Shown: piece after piece, positions 51,060 to 62,830 of the stretch
How positions within the stretch are numbered: position 1 is the stretch's first letter
How the letters are laid out: the number at the start of each line of letters is the position of its first letter
From: Sphagnum magellanicum
Lineage: Eukaryota; Streptophyta; Sphagnopsida; Sphagnales; Sphagnaceae
DNA length: 64,000 nt
Reading direction: 5' to 3'
NCBI GenBank assembly: GCA_021904315.1
Contig: CM038919.1
Location: 11,098,001 to 11,162,000, forward strand
Notes under the pieces: generated by a model
Told to the model about the DNA's origin: nothing
Database searches by the model: none
Seen by the model: only the letters and a program-made list of their open reading frames with translations
Made by a program: the position numbers and the translations under genes

Positions 51060-52720
51060 AACTTGTAGAATCTTACCTTACAATTGTAGATAAAAAATGG
51101 ATACAAATGTTGGCATAAACATGGATTTTTTTAGACCTTAAGCATACCCATTCTATTACTTTAGCCTTACAAACCAACTAACTATTTCAAATATTAGTTT
51201 AAAGTATTTCACAAACAAAAAAATGTAAGGTGCAAATTCTTACCTTGAAGTTGTACATCAATTGTTTAAGGATCCAAATGCTAATTTCAGTCTATCACAT
51301 GAAGTATAGACTAGTCTATCACCAATTGATAGAAAGGTAGATTCTTACCTTGCATGATTCGTAGACTAAAAAACTAGAATCCAACTGTTAATTTAATTTG
51401 AGTGCATTCAAATTAGAGGCATTATTGACTCAAAACCCAAATATTTTTAAGACCATCAACCTCACCAAAATTCTAACATAAAAAGGAAAAAATCTTAACT
51501 TGCATTTGTAGATTAGAAAACCAAGGATCTAACTACTAGTTCAATTTGAATGCACTTAAACATGAAATTTGACTAGCTTGGCACCCACAATTGAAAACCC
51601 AAACATTCACATACCATGAACTTCACTAAATTTTAGTTCTTGAACATTAAAGGCATATTCTTACTTTGTAGTAAAAACCATAAAACCAAATTTCCAAATG
51701 TTGGTTTAGTTTAAATGTAATCAAATATGAGGTATTCATTAGTTTGTCATATTTATGACTTAAAACCCAAATGCTCATCTGACCATAAACTTCACTATAA
51801 TTTTGACTTTAAAAATTAAACGTAAATTCTTATTTTCAAGTTATAATGAAAAATACCAAGGATCCAAATGTTGGTTCAGTTTGAATGTAGTTAGACATGA
51901 AATATTCACCAATATGCCATGTCCATGATATATAACCCAAATGTTCATTAGACCATGACCTTCATTATAATTTTGACCTTGAAAATTAATGGTAGATCTT
52001 ACTTTCAAGTTATAGTGAGGAAAACAAAGGATCCAAATGATGGTTCAATTTGAATGCAAACATACATGAAATATTCATTAGTTTGCCATACTTGTGACTT
52101 AGAACCCAAATGTTCATTAGACCATGAATTTCATTATAATTTCAGCCTAAAAAATTAAAAGTACATTCTTACCTTCAAATTATAGTGAAAAGAACCAACA
52201 ATCCAAATGTTGGTTCAACTTAAATGTAGCCAAACATGAAGTATTCATTAATCTACCATACCTGTAACATAAAACCCAAATTTTCATTAAACCATGAACT
52301 TCATTATAATCTCAACCTAGAAATTAAAAATAGATTATTACCTTCAAGTTACAATGAGGAAAAACAAGGATACAAATTTTGTTTCAGCAATTAGACATGG
52401 GGTATTCACTAGTTTACCATACCCATGACTTAAATCCCAAATGCTCACTTGACAATGAACTTCACTATAATTTCGACCTAGAAAATTAAAGGTTGATTTT
52501 TACTTTCAAGTTGCAGTGACAAAAACCATGGATCTAGATGTTGGTTTAATATGAATGTAGCCATACACGGGGTATTCATGAGTCTACCATACCCATGACC
52601 CAAATGTTCATCAAACCACAAACTTCAATATAATTTCAACCTAAAAAATTCTTACCTTCAAATTATAGTGAGGAAAACCAAGGATCCAAGTGTTGGTTTT
52701 TAAATTATGTATTGAAAATT
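51060..52720. repeat. tandem array with a 170-bp period, about 11 copies
   Basis: Copies open with variants of TCTTACCTTCAAGTTATAGT and carry GGATCCAAATGTTGG about 30 bp later. They start near 51071, 51238, 51347, 51489, 51659, 51829, 51998, 52168, 52338, 52497 and 52650. Successive spacing is 167, 109, 142, 170, 170, 169, 170, 170, 159 and 153 bp. Copies are roughly 75-85% alike by eye. A period near 170 bp is typical of nucleosome-length plant satellites. Confidence 0.93.
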
Positions 52721-52899
52721 AAGCATTTTAATTGCAAATTAGAAGAACATCCCAATGATGCACCTCTTGTGAATAACATAGATAATGTAGGATAGGAGTA
52801 GATGGAATGTTTTTCAAAGATGTAGATCAAATTTTATTTATTTATTTGTAACCCAAAAATCATGTTAAACCCAATAATTACATAATGTTACATAGGTGC

Positions 52900-53600
52900 C
52901 TAGAACTACAATATGGGCTTTTCATCTTTGGAGTTTTTTTGTTTGAGTAACCCTAAATTGGGCATCCAAACAAGAATTTGGAATGTCAAATTCAAGGTGT
53001 AGTTGTTTTTTGACTGAATGTTTTAAAGCCCTAATTAGATGATTGATTGACAGTAAGATTGTCACCTTTAACAATTTCAAGGGCATGCCACTCCACCCTA
53101 TCACCAACAACCTTATACCAATTTTTATAAATTTGGTGTAGACGTTAAAACAACAATGAATTCTTGTGGAATTATAGGTGTGGTAGAATCTGGTCTATCA
53201 CAATTAGATAAGGAGAAACAGAAGTAAGGTGTGTATAAGGAAATGTTTAATTTTCTAGGATGTTTTTTGGAAATGCACATGTTGAGGGTTAGATGGGAAT
53301 GTAGTTTTGGTACTACTAAAGGTTCACTACGTTCATGCTTGAGTGATTTTAGGACCCACGCATTAAGCATGCCATGTTTTTAAGAGTTGACACAATTTGT
53401 GCATCCTTTCACAAAGTTTGTAGCAAATGATTGACCAAGACCATAATGTCAATAAACAAGTTTCCCATAGAAAAAGTTCATGAAAATAATGATTATAAAA
53501 GATGTCTTGATCTTTGTCACTTGCCTTGGATTCTTCTAGACACACCGTCACTTTCTCACTTTCAAGCATAGTCCTAAAGTTTTCACCTGCTATGTGGGTG
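52900..53600 (-). pseudogene. unrecognised minus-strand coding remnant
   Basis: The minus strand near 53120-53030 reads WYKVVGDRVEWHALEIVKGD followed by NLTVNQSSN, which looks like genuine protein sequence. Frames at 53569-53363 and 53370-53125 are longer but not clearly in the same register. No family was recognised. It could be a captured host exon or a decayed element protein. Confidence 0.3.
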
Positions 53601-54460
53601 GGCCTTCAACATTGAATACCTATGAAGGCTTCTACATTTTGGAGGTCCTTGTGCTCAACAATGTTGTTAGGTCTTTGCACTCAACAAGATTACTGCAACC
53701 TACACCTCTCTTATGCATGAGGCTCTATTGCAAGTTGCCTCTTCACCACACTTGGCACCAATGATCTTTTGTAACCTAGTCCACTCAATAAATGAAATCG
53801 CAAAAAAAAATCTTCACATTTGTAGAAACTTACACTTGAACATATCAACAATCACAAAAGCAAGCTCAACATTCAAACAAGTTCACACTTGCGATGAAAC
53901 ACAAAAAGCTCACACAAGTTTGAAACCCTAATGCGCACAAGGTTGTCTCATGGTTGGTTTTTTCAATGGGCACAAACACAACATAAAACTAGTTTGATCT
54001 CCACTTTGAGTCCAAAATCCAGTTTCATGCCCCCTTGCAAATCCTTCTTAATTCTTTGCGCCCAGTTTTGGGTTACGTGCCTAATTTTCACGAAACTGTT
54101 GCTCGACTCCTGTGGCCAGTTCGCATGACTTTAAGGATAACTTTGATGTGTTTCCCAATTAGGTACGCTAGGAAATTTCTGGCGGATCTATAAGCGGGGC
54201 AAAATCCTCTCTTTGTCTACTACACACACACGTGTCCTGCCTTGGGGCCGAGGAGATGGAAATCTTAGGGCTTTTTCTGTTGCATTGCTAGGGGTGAAGG
54301 GCCACGTCATTGTGACAACAATCAATGGATCAAAATCCTCGAGCCAATGTTGTAGGCTGCCCAAGCGAGGGTGAAATGAGTGGAGGCTCGTTTGGAATGA
54401 AGCAGAACCAAGCACAAAGGTTCGAATGTAGAACCGCACACCAAACGCAGAAACTGTAGA
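53601..54460. other. intergenic DNA upstream of the dehydrogenase-like gene
   Basis: No gene recognised. Base composition becomes more GC-rich from about 54180, marking the approach to the gene. Confidence 0.4.
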
Positions 54461-55243
54461 CTCACCAAATCATCGTTTCAGTGTTGCTGACTACTATTTT
54501 GTGTTGCACTTGTGATAAATCAGTTGCTTGCCAGTCGAGTTCTGTTTCCACATTGCAAAAATTGGGCGTACTACACCGTAACTCAGCACACAAAAAATCC
54601 AGTCTGCACACAGAAAGAGAGAGAGAGAGAGGAAAAAAACAACACCTGAGGTTTAGATATTTCTTATTGGAGAATTGCAATCTACATGGTGGTTTCGTAT
54701 CGAGATTTCGATTTCCTCTGCAGTTGTGGGGTTGTGATTGTAGCTCCCAACTACTCTTCGTGATTGCAACTCTGAGGATACATAGGGGTATCAATCTGCA
54801 ATTGCGACTCTTGAGGTTTGAAATGGTAATAATAAGGGGCGATTGCAGGTATGGAGTCACTCTATAATCGTGTACTACTGGGATTTGCAACTGCAAAAGA
54901 AATGGTTTGCTAGTGGCGGGTGTGGAAATCCGGTGAACCACAGTTCCTGATCTACATCTAATCGTCGCTGGACGCAATCGGTACTTCAGTATTCCGCATC
55001 TCTTCTTCATTGGGTTTCCTTCAGCATCCTCCGTAGAAGAGTTTTTAGAAGTCTAAAAATCTCGCAAAAACTCGCAGAATCAGAGAGCAGGAAGACTGAC
55101 AGACTGCAGAAATCCGGTGAACCATTTGGTCCTAGCGGTGATCTTAGGGCTCCATAAACCATTGTGTTTGAGTTCGAAGCGCAGGAGGAGAGAGAGACTC
55201 TGTGTGTGCGCGTGCGCGTGCAAGAGAGGAGGGAGACAGAGAG
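54461..55243 (+). promoter_or_regulatory. promoter and leader of the dehydrogenase-like gene
   Basis: Precedes the ATG at 55244. A (GA)n run at about 54612-54632 and purine-rich sequence with GTGTGTGCGCGTGCGCGTG at 55180-55243 are typical of plant promoters and leaders. It contains the 169-bp duplicated insert described separately. The transcription start and a TATA box could not be fixed. GTG, not ATG, opens the frame just upstream of 55244, so no longer protein is supported. Confidence 0.5.
54941..55109 (+). repeat. 169-bp insert copied from exon 1/intron 1, between 15-bp direct repeats
   Basis: 54943-55102 repeats 55397-55556 without length change over about 150 bp and with only a handful of substitutions. 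The source spans the last 38 bases of exon 1, its splice donor and the start of intron 1. The insert is bracketed by AAATCCGGTGAACCA at 54926-54940 and 55110-55124, which looks like a target-site duplication. The copy keeps a donor-like CG|GTACTT. Confidence 0.85.
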
Positions 55244-58200
55244 ATGTCAACGGGGTTGTTACCTATGGGGTGTTTGGGAGCGGTACGCTGCCAAACCTCC
55301 GGAGCTGAACGATCAGCAGCAGTACCCAAACGTCGAGTACTGGTGATGGGAGGAACAGGACGCGTTGGAGGTTCCACTCTCCGTGCATTGGCCACCGTTC
55401 CTGATCTACATCTAATTGTCGCTGGACGCAACCGGTACTTCAGTATTCCGCATCTCTTCTTCATTGGGTTTCCTTCAGCATCATCCGTAGAATTTTTTTT
55501 AGAAGTCTAAAAATCTCGCAAAAACTCGCAGAATCAGAGAACATGAAGACTGACAAAGTGCCCCAAAAAAAGAAAAAGAAAAAGAACAAGAAACGCACTA
55601 GCGTAAAGTCTTCCAACAATGTATCACTGAAATTTGCACTGATGAGTTGAGGATACCACTTGTCCCCACAGCAGCAGAGCATGAGTTACACAAGGTTTGT
55701 TTGTTCTTCAGATGGCGGGCACCATTTGCCTGTTTTATTCTGAAGGGATTGTGCCATGTACTACTTTGTTTAGAGAGAAGGGGGAGGCACTAGCTGCAGA
55801 GCTTGGTGGAGGAGCTGAATTTTCCCAATTTGACATTGATAATGCAGCTGCATTGAGAGCAGCCCTCAATGGTGAGCACACAGTTTCCTCAAATCTTTTG
55901 GAAGTTCTAGATATATTGCAAGCCTTAATTTTTTTGGGAAAATGCCATTGGGATGTAGTCCTCATCACTGACGAGGTACAAAGCAAACTATAAGAAAAAT
56001 AGATGAACTTCAAGATGAACTATAGGAAGAAGAGTAAGTGGTGCTATCTCCAATAGGAGCTCTACACTATGATGTTGGTAGAACTATGAGTGCACAACAT
56101 TCCCATTTTTATGTGCACATCAACAATGTGAGGAGTTCTGCTTCAAACGATTTGGTTTAGGGTTCCAATTGATAGTCTCTGCTGTCCTGGACAGATTGCC
56201 TGCCAAGATTGTTATGTAGAAAGAAATGGGGACTCTTTCACTCGGATTGTTGATTAATAGCTCTGAGTGCAGCAGAATTACAGAGAATTATAATACGGGG
56301 ACAGATGGTAATTTTGTACTGGGACATGTGGTGGTAAATGTTTCTGTTGTTAAGATTAAAATCATGTATTGTGTTTTTGCTTTGTAGGAATGGACCTTGT
56401 AGTGCATGCAGCAGGGCCTTTCCAGCGTCGAGAGGAGTGTTCTGTGCTGGAAGCAGCCTTAGACACAAATGTGAAAAATTCTTTTACCCTAAAACTGGTT
56501 AAAGGTTTTTCTGGGTTCATTTATAACTGAGAGATGTAGAAAAGACATAGCATTTGTTCTACAAGGACATAGCAGTTGCTTCCACATTCAAAGATCTGTA
56601 GAGATTGAAGGATGACCTTGCAAGGATGCAATTGTTGCTACAAATTGAGCTTTCTGAATTTTAGGGTTTGTTGTGTTGAAATAATAGTTATCATGTGCTT
56701 TTTGGTGACAATTTCTTTTTCTTTTTCCCTCTCATTCAGACAGCATACATAGATGTGTGTGATGATAAGGAGTATTCTAGGCGGGCAAAGAGCTTTCATC
56801 AGAGAGCTATCATGATGCAAGTTCCAGCAATAACTACAACAGGAATATATCCTGGAGTCAGCAATAGTGGGTTTCTTCAATCAGATACCTACTCAAGAAC
56901 TTCAATGTCTTCCTGGTTTTTAAATTTGAAGCTAACCATATTTCTCAAGAGTTGTGCAATTGACATCATATCCAAGGGCTAAGCATACCTGGTTAAAAAC
57001 ATGGCAGTAATGGCAGCAGAGCTGGTGCGTTTAAATCGGAAATCATCTGACAATGGCTCCACAACCAGCAGCCTACCCAAGCGAATCAGGTTGACTCCTT
57101 GGAAGTAGAGTGCTCTCCTCCATTTCACCTTCTATACATTTGTGTTTTCTTAGGTTGTGGGATCAAATTTCTTTTTATCCCTTCTCCTGACAGCTCCTTT
57201 CAGGTATTCATATTACACAGCAGGATCTGGTGGGGCAGGACCCACCATTCTTGCAACCAGCTTTTTGCTGTTGGGCGAAGAGGCAATTGTGTATCAAGAT
57301 GGTACTGCATCTGTACTACTAGTTTCCAAACTGATTTGTATATGGGTAGACCTTGCATGTCGTATTGTTGACCTTGAGAGTCATTACGCCACCTAAATGT
57401 CCTTTGCACTTAAGACAGATGCCAGTCATAGATGTTGTCAGAAATTTTCGGTTGCAAGATCATTCAAGAGATGGTGCTTTCTCCCGGTTGAAGCACAAAA
57501 AGCTGTTGGGGGCTTAGCCCTTTAGACAATGGTGGCTTCTCTCTATTTGTGTGAGCTTGTGTGTGTTGTAATTTGGTTCTTTTTAAGATGAAAGAAGTTG
57601 CTTGCTGGGTTCATAATGTGCACTTGTGTTGGCAGGGAAGGAAGTCAGGTTGAAAGCATATAGTGGAAGACGTGATGTGGACTTTGGAAAAGGAATTGGT
57701 GTCAAACCTGTATACCTTCTGTAGGTCTCTTCACACCAATCTCACTTCTGCTCCTCTGCACCTGCATACACACTCTCTTTGTGTGAGTCTCAAGGACAAC
57801 ATCTAAGGCATGGAGAAAGGTCTTAATCTGGCAAAGTCTGAGTTTGGGATAGACTTTGTGGTTGAGAGATGTGGTGTCTGAGTCTGCAAATTGGTCAATG
57901 AGGACATCTTTCATCTTCCTTCAGGATTCCTGTCTTATGTATTGTGAGGGCAAACCTGGGATTTTGGTTGTGGCAGCAATCTACCAGAAGTGACTAGTAC
58001 ACATGAGGTCCTTGGGGTGCCAAGTGTGAGTGCACGCTTTGGCACTTCACCACATATTTGGAATGTTGCAATGGCTGCTGTTGCAGCTCTGGCTCCCAAG
58101 GTGAGAGATCTGTAGACATGTTTTCATCAATGTTGGCACAATACTGATTCACCCAGTGACATTCTGGTCATGTATCCATTGATTTAAAAGTACATATGAT

Positions 58201-59219
58201 GGCAGGGATTTTTGGAAGATCGGAGCAAGGTAGAAACACTTGTTCGTTGGTCTGATCCATGGGTGCGTGCTCTTGATGGCATTGCTGGTGAACGCATGTC
58301 AATGAGGGTCAGCTGCTACAAACCTCCCTCTGTTGTTCTGGAATTCAGTCATTGTTCTTAAGCCTTGAATCTTGCACAAACACAAAGTGTAAGTGTTGCC
58401 GTTTGGTAGGACTGCTCAGGTGGACTTGGACTGTCAGGATGGACGAAAGGCAGTTGGAATTTATAGCCATAAAATGCTCTCTGTGTAAGCTACCATGTCT
58501 GTCCTTTCTAGGTCAGTCAGTTCAAAGTCTTTCATAATGCTTTTCACAAGACAGATCTGGCCCAGTTCCAACTTCCCTTGTTTGCAGAGAGCATTAAGGA
58601 ATTATATTCTGCATAAGCAGATTTGTGGATGATTAGGAGGCCCACTTGAAATTTGTTGCTAGTTGAAAGAAAAATCTTCAGTTGTAACTGCCAGACAAAT
58701 AGAGATCGCTTATATAGGTCCTTTCTTTCACCAAATATTTTTCCTGGAAAACTAGCACTTGCATAGCATTTCATGTTTGAGTTGGAATGGCTGACCTTTT
58801 TGTCATGCAGATGTGTAGGAGTAGCTGTGGCAGCATTTGCCAGAGCAGTTCTTGAAGGAAGTGCTCAACCTGGTGTCTGGTTTCCAGAGGAGGTACAGAG
58901 AGTCAGGGAACCACTATATCAAACCAAGAAGTCCAGGCTTGGATGCTAACATGCTTCATTTTTCAGAGTGAAGTAGTACTTAAGAATCCTAGCAGAAGTG
59001 GTTCTGTCTCGAGGCTTTTGCTACGCTTGCTATTTGTTCAATCAATTTTGGAAAGAGACTTCACCTCAAGTAGGATGTTGGGTGAGGGGACAGGTGGGAG
59101 GCATAGCTGAAGATGCAAGACTGAAGCTGCTGGAGCGAGCTTCCAAGGGCACTCTTCAATTTGTCATGAACAAGTCAGATTTCTTTCCATATTCACAGAT
59201 TGTCAAAAGAGATGTGTGA
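55244..59219 (+). CDS. saccharopine-dehydrogenase-like Rossmann protein, 12 exons, 420 aa
   Basis: Exons are 55244-55434, 55774-55871, 56388-56470, 56740-56866, 57008-57089, 57204-57301, 57636-57720, 57977-58100, 58206-58307, 58420-58484, 58811-58892 and 59094-59219. All introns are GT-AG with matching phases, and the sum is 421 codons including TGA. The N-terminus (about 30 residues, Ser/Ala/Arg-containing) could be a short plastid transit peptide. Residues 32-44, VLVMGGTGRVGGS, are the NAD(P)-binding glycine loop of a Rossmann fold. Later landmarks are VVHAAGPFQ, AYIDVCDD, GIYPGVSN, YYTAGSGGAGPTILATSFLL, NLPEV, RFGTSPHIWN, AGERMSMRVDL and QPGVWFPEE. Length and motifs match the Arabidopsis At1g50450-type family (about 430 aa). 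These are not the bifunctional lysine-catabolism LKR/SDH enzyme, and their substrate is, to my knowledge, unproven. The gene looks intact and is probably expressed. Confidence 0.94.
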
Positions 59220-60900
59220 TTAAAACACTACATAAGAAAACCTACTTGATACTGAATTGTTCTAAGAACAAGGAACTCAGCTTTGCTAGAACAATGAATA
59301 CTATGTAGCTCAAGAACCATTTGTTGGGAAGGAATGTTCTAAGTGCATCAGAACATAAATCTTGACACATGGAGAACAGGAGTGCAGATTGCTCACATGT
59401 TTCCTTGTGATTGTTTCGGAGCAGATCCCCATGGATGGTTGAAGCTGACCCCAAAGAAGTGGGTTTTGGTATCTATCTGCAATAGCAAATCTAAATACTC
59501 AATTTGCCATAGCCCATTGAGGGGCTTGGAGATCAGCTGTCAGTATTTTTATCATTTGGTGTCTTGTGGAATTGTAATCTCCATGATGAAAGTCAGAGCA
59601 ATAACAGATGAAGGTCTATTACCTTCAGGTGCCAACTGGCAAACATCTGCTGTCTTGGACTCATTTTCCACTGCTATGTTCAGTAGAGGATATGTGAGGT
59701 CTACTTTATACTGTCCATTTTAATTTTTCTGCAAGAGTTAACCAAACCTTTGTTTTATGTTATGTGACAGTTTTGTGTGAGGAAAGGACAATTTTTTTTC
59801 AATAGGTGTTTCATTGCCTGCATAGCTAGTGTCATGATAGTCACACACCAGAAAGCTCAAATGCCACAAAAGAGTGCAGGATGGGGTTACCAGCCATTAC
59901 AGGCTTCATTGATAATAGGAAAATTTTCATTTTGTGGAAAAAACCAGTCAAAGGTATTGAGTATTAACCCTGTGCCTAAGAAAGGATGACCTTGCTTAGG
60001 ATAGCAATAGGTTTTCTGTCTGCCATGGAGAACATCACAAGTCAAGTAGTGAAGTGTAGCAAGTCTATTTGCCACTCTGCTTTTCACAGGCAAAGCAAAT
60101 TGACAGTACAGAGTGTTGCTGATCCCCCCCCCAAAGATATACACCACATTTCAACCTGTTGAGATTCCTTAGACAGGTACTTGCAGGCTCCAAGAATTAT
60201 ATTCCCCTTATCGGAAAAATTATAAAGTTAGAAACTCACAATTGATTGGTGATTGCCAACTCTGCCAAAATCCAGTGTTATAATCTGGCGAAACAGGATT
60301 CAGACCAATAACCTGTGTTGCGACAAAATGCACTAGTCCAGATGCATGGCCTGGGCTTATTGACATGCCTTACTTGGTACCTACATATATGTGTTACTTT
60401 GGAAAGCAAACATTCACAGAAGTTGGCTCTAAGACAACAACAGATCACTCACATTCTTCCATGACTCTTGAACCAAACTCTTGCTTTGCTCTCTTGATTT
60501 TTGAAAAGCTCTCCACAAAATTATTTGAGTCATCAATAAATTAAGTTCAGACAGCCATGCTCAGTTATATTCTGGTTGTCGTGAGTAGAGTTTATCAAAC
60601 AAAACATAACTTTCCACCGAGCTTCTACTATGTTTGGATACATTGCTGCATACTTCAGTTTTTCTTGCTTTCTCGGAAACTTTTTGTGCTCATATGGTAC
60701 TTGCAACCCAAAAGATATGCCTGTGGCTACTATTTGTTTTTCATGTTTGGGTCCCACTTGATAGATGAACTTCTCAGTATTTATGATCTTACTGTCCTCA
60801 ATATTTTGTAATGCAATTCTTTGATCATAGGCACTTTGATAAGAACCTGACCTCATCAATGTGTTTACAGGTTTGGAAGTTTCACTTGAGCTCCAAGCTC
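59220..60900. other. 3' flank of the dehydrogenase-like gene, no further gene recognised
   Basis: Contains the 3' UTR and flank. Composition stays gene-like (more G+C than the repeats), and short frames occur on both strands, but none shows a domain or a convincing exon chain. Confidence 0.4.
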
Positions 60901-60913
60901 TTGTATTTGTCTC

Positions 60914-61720
60914 CTAAACAACATCTGAGCCTTTGCATGTACCCTTTCTTTTTTGAGCAGCAAGCAACACATCCTCAACAAAACTGTTCTGCTCTTCACC
61001 TCCTACAACTCTGCTGTCAAATACTCCTTTGATCTGCATTGTGCCAACATGGAAAACATTCTGAAAGGGGCAAAGCTGTAAACGTTGTGCAAATTGGTTT
61101 TCAATGTCAGCAGCAGGCATTGAGAGATCAAGTGATGGGAGGGGATCAAGGGATGGGAGGGGAGAGATGCGTGAATACTAAGTGATGCTTTGAATCAATC
61201 CACTTCTCCAGCTGATCCTTCAGTGTTTTCTCTGCCTTCTCCTGTTGGGCTCTACACTGGATCCTGTACTTACTCCTCAACAACTTCTTTACAACCTCCT
61301 GCTGTTGCAATGCAGATTGGAGGAAGCCCTTGTGATCTGACAAACAAATGGAATGCTTGCAGATGTAGAATCCATTAAATATCCTTTGAATCTCTGTTGT
61401 GTGATGATCATGCCCTGCATTACTGTCTCTTAGAGCCTGCAGTTCCTCTTGACGTTTTTTTCAGCCTAAGTAGTCTCAACAAATACCCTGAATGCATAAT
61501 ATGACAGCTGCTGCTGGTTCCAGAGAATTGCTTTTGAAACAACATAGTTGTGCCATGTTTTCTGCACACCTTCACTTGCCCATGAACAAAGTTTCTGGAA
61601 ATAGAGATCTGTGCTAGTACTTTGCTTGCTTGAAATGTTGCACAAAATACTGTTATGAATCTGCTGTTGGATGTTGTTCCAGGGAACAGGTTTCTGAAGC
61701 AGGATCCATGCATGAAAACA
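60914..61720 (-). pseudogene. unrecognised coiled-coil coding remnant
   Basis: On the minus strand one frame stays open from about 61465 to 61146. It contains RQEELQALRDSNAGHDHHTT, then LQSALQQQEVVKKLLRSKYR and QQEKAEKTLKDQLEKWIDSK, with heptad-like spacing of Leu and charged residues. A separate open segment, 61120-60914, holds FHVGTMQIKGVFDSRVVGGE. Another, 61720-61480, holds KTWHNYVVSKAILWNQQQLS in a different frame. Together they suggest a decayed or fragmentary host gene with a coiled coil. I do not recognise the family, and the exon joins are not clear. Confidence 0.35.
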
Positions 61721-62520
61721 CAAGTTGTTACAAATTCAAGAATTGGAGACACACCTGGATCAGCTTGGCTACTTCAGTTTCTTGGTCTCTATGAAACTCT
61801 CCATCACTGCAGCACGTCAAAGCAACACATTTCAGTACTGTAAGCATGGGATTGCAGTACTCAAAGGAATGCCAGAGCATGATATCGTGCTGAAGCTATT
61901 GGAGAACAAACCAGAAGAACTCTAGTGTGCAGACCTGGACCACAAGGCCTAGAGGACAACGTCAAAATGGGTCTACAAGTGTTGCCTGCCTGCCTCAAAA
62001 ATTGTCACGACCTTAGCAGCAACTACGTACGTTGAAAATATCAGCTACGGCCAGCAGGTGGTCTCTGAAGAGCACTTTCTTTGATGACAAAGAGAACTTT
62101 ACAAACAAGTCCTGAGTCATGAAGTCTTTTCTATAGTATGTAGCAACTTTCAAGTCACGGAAACGGACAAAGAAACCACGGAGCGTCTGAAGAAGAACTA
62201 GTCTCGCGCGCGTGTGCAGCAGCATCGGAGTCGGCAACGTGTTATGCAAGAACATTTGAGCCTATTCCCGTGAAATGCGGGTCAAGGCTCAGAGGTCTGG
62301 ACTCTGATCGTCTTTTCTTACAATGGACAAATGTCATGAACAAACTGAACCTTGAGAATTACTGCACCTCTTGATAAAATACGAGCGCAATTGGAAAGCG
62401 CAAGCTTCCCTGATGCAAAGGCGAAGGGGGGACAATAACCAGACTCTTGAAGAAATAGCAACTATCGATGACAACACAAAGCGGTCAAAACTTATAGGAT
62501 TGATCCCTATTTATGTAAGT
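61721..62520. other. unassigned gene-like DNA
   Basis: The minus-strand frame 62255-62013 (FFVRFRDLKVATYYRKDFMT region) has protein-like composition and may belong to the same old gene as 60914-61720. The plus-strand frame ending at 61925 has no recognised domain. Nothing can be assigned. Confidence 0.3.
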
Positions 62521-62639
62521 AATGTAAAAAAATTCAAGGTCATTTAGTGCACTAAATTGAAGAAACATTCATGAAATTTGATTATAATATGTTGATTCAA
62601 AAATCATGTTCATTACAATATGTTGTCCAAAAAAATCAC

Positions 62640-62830
62640 TATGGGGTGGTGGTACAATGAGAAAGGACTTGACTTCTTGATGTGAAAGTGGGGAGTTCAA
62701 GTCTCCACACTTGTAACCTAAGCAACCTTGGTTATTTAGGTGACCTAACTAAGTAGCTTAGGTTGCAAAGCCCACTAGACCACCTAACATAAGGTTGGTA
62801 GGTAAATAAATAAATAAAACTTGACATTAA
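62640..62830 (+). mobile_element. tRNA-derived SINE, second copy
   Basis: A box-A-like TGGTACAATGA is at 62650-62660 and a box-B GTTCAAGTC at 62695-62703, with the same 35-nt spacing and AAGTGGGGAGTTCAAGTC context as the minus-strand copy at 48.8-48.9 kb. The body has AACCTAAGCAACC and GGTGACCTAACTAAG words and ends in an A-rich tail, AAATAAATAAATAAAAC. Confidence 0.65.

Noticed and set aside
54462-55010. Minus-strand 182-residue frame before the dehydrogenase-like gene, sharing its end with another at 55464-55144
   Set aside because: The shared peptide is only the reverse reading of the duplicated exon 1/intron 1 segment; no domain is present.
55202-55243. Upstream start giving 14 more residues on the dehydrogenase-like protein
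   Set aside because: The codon at 55202 is GTG, not ATG; the first ATG in frame is at 55244.
60121-60140. C-run at 60.12 kb as a regulatory element
   Set aside because: A short homopolymer with no supporting context.
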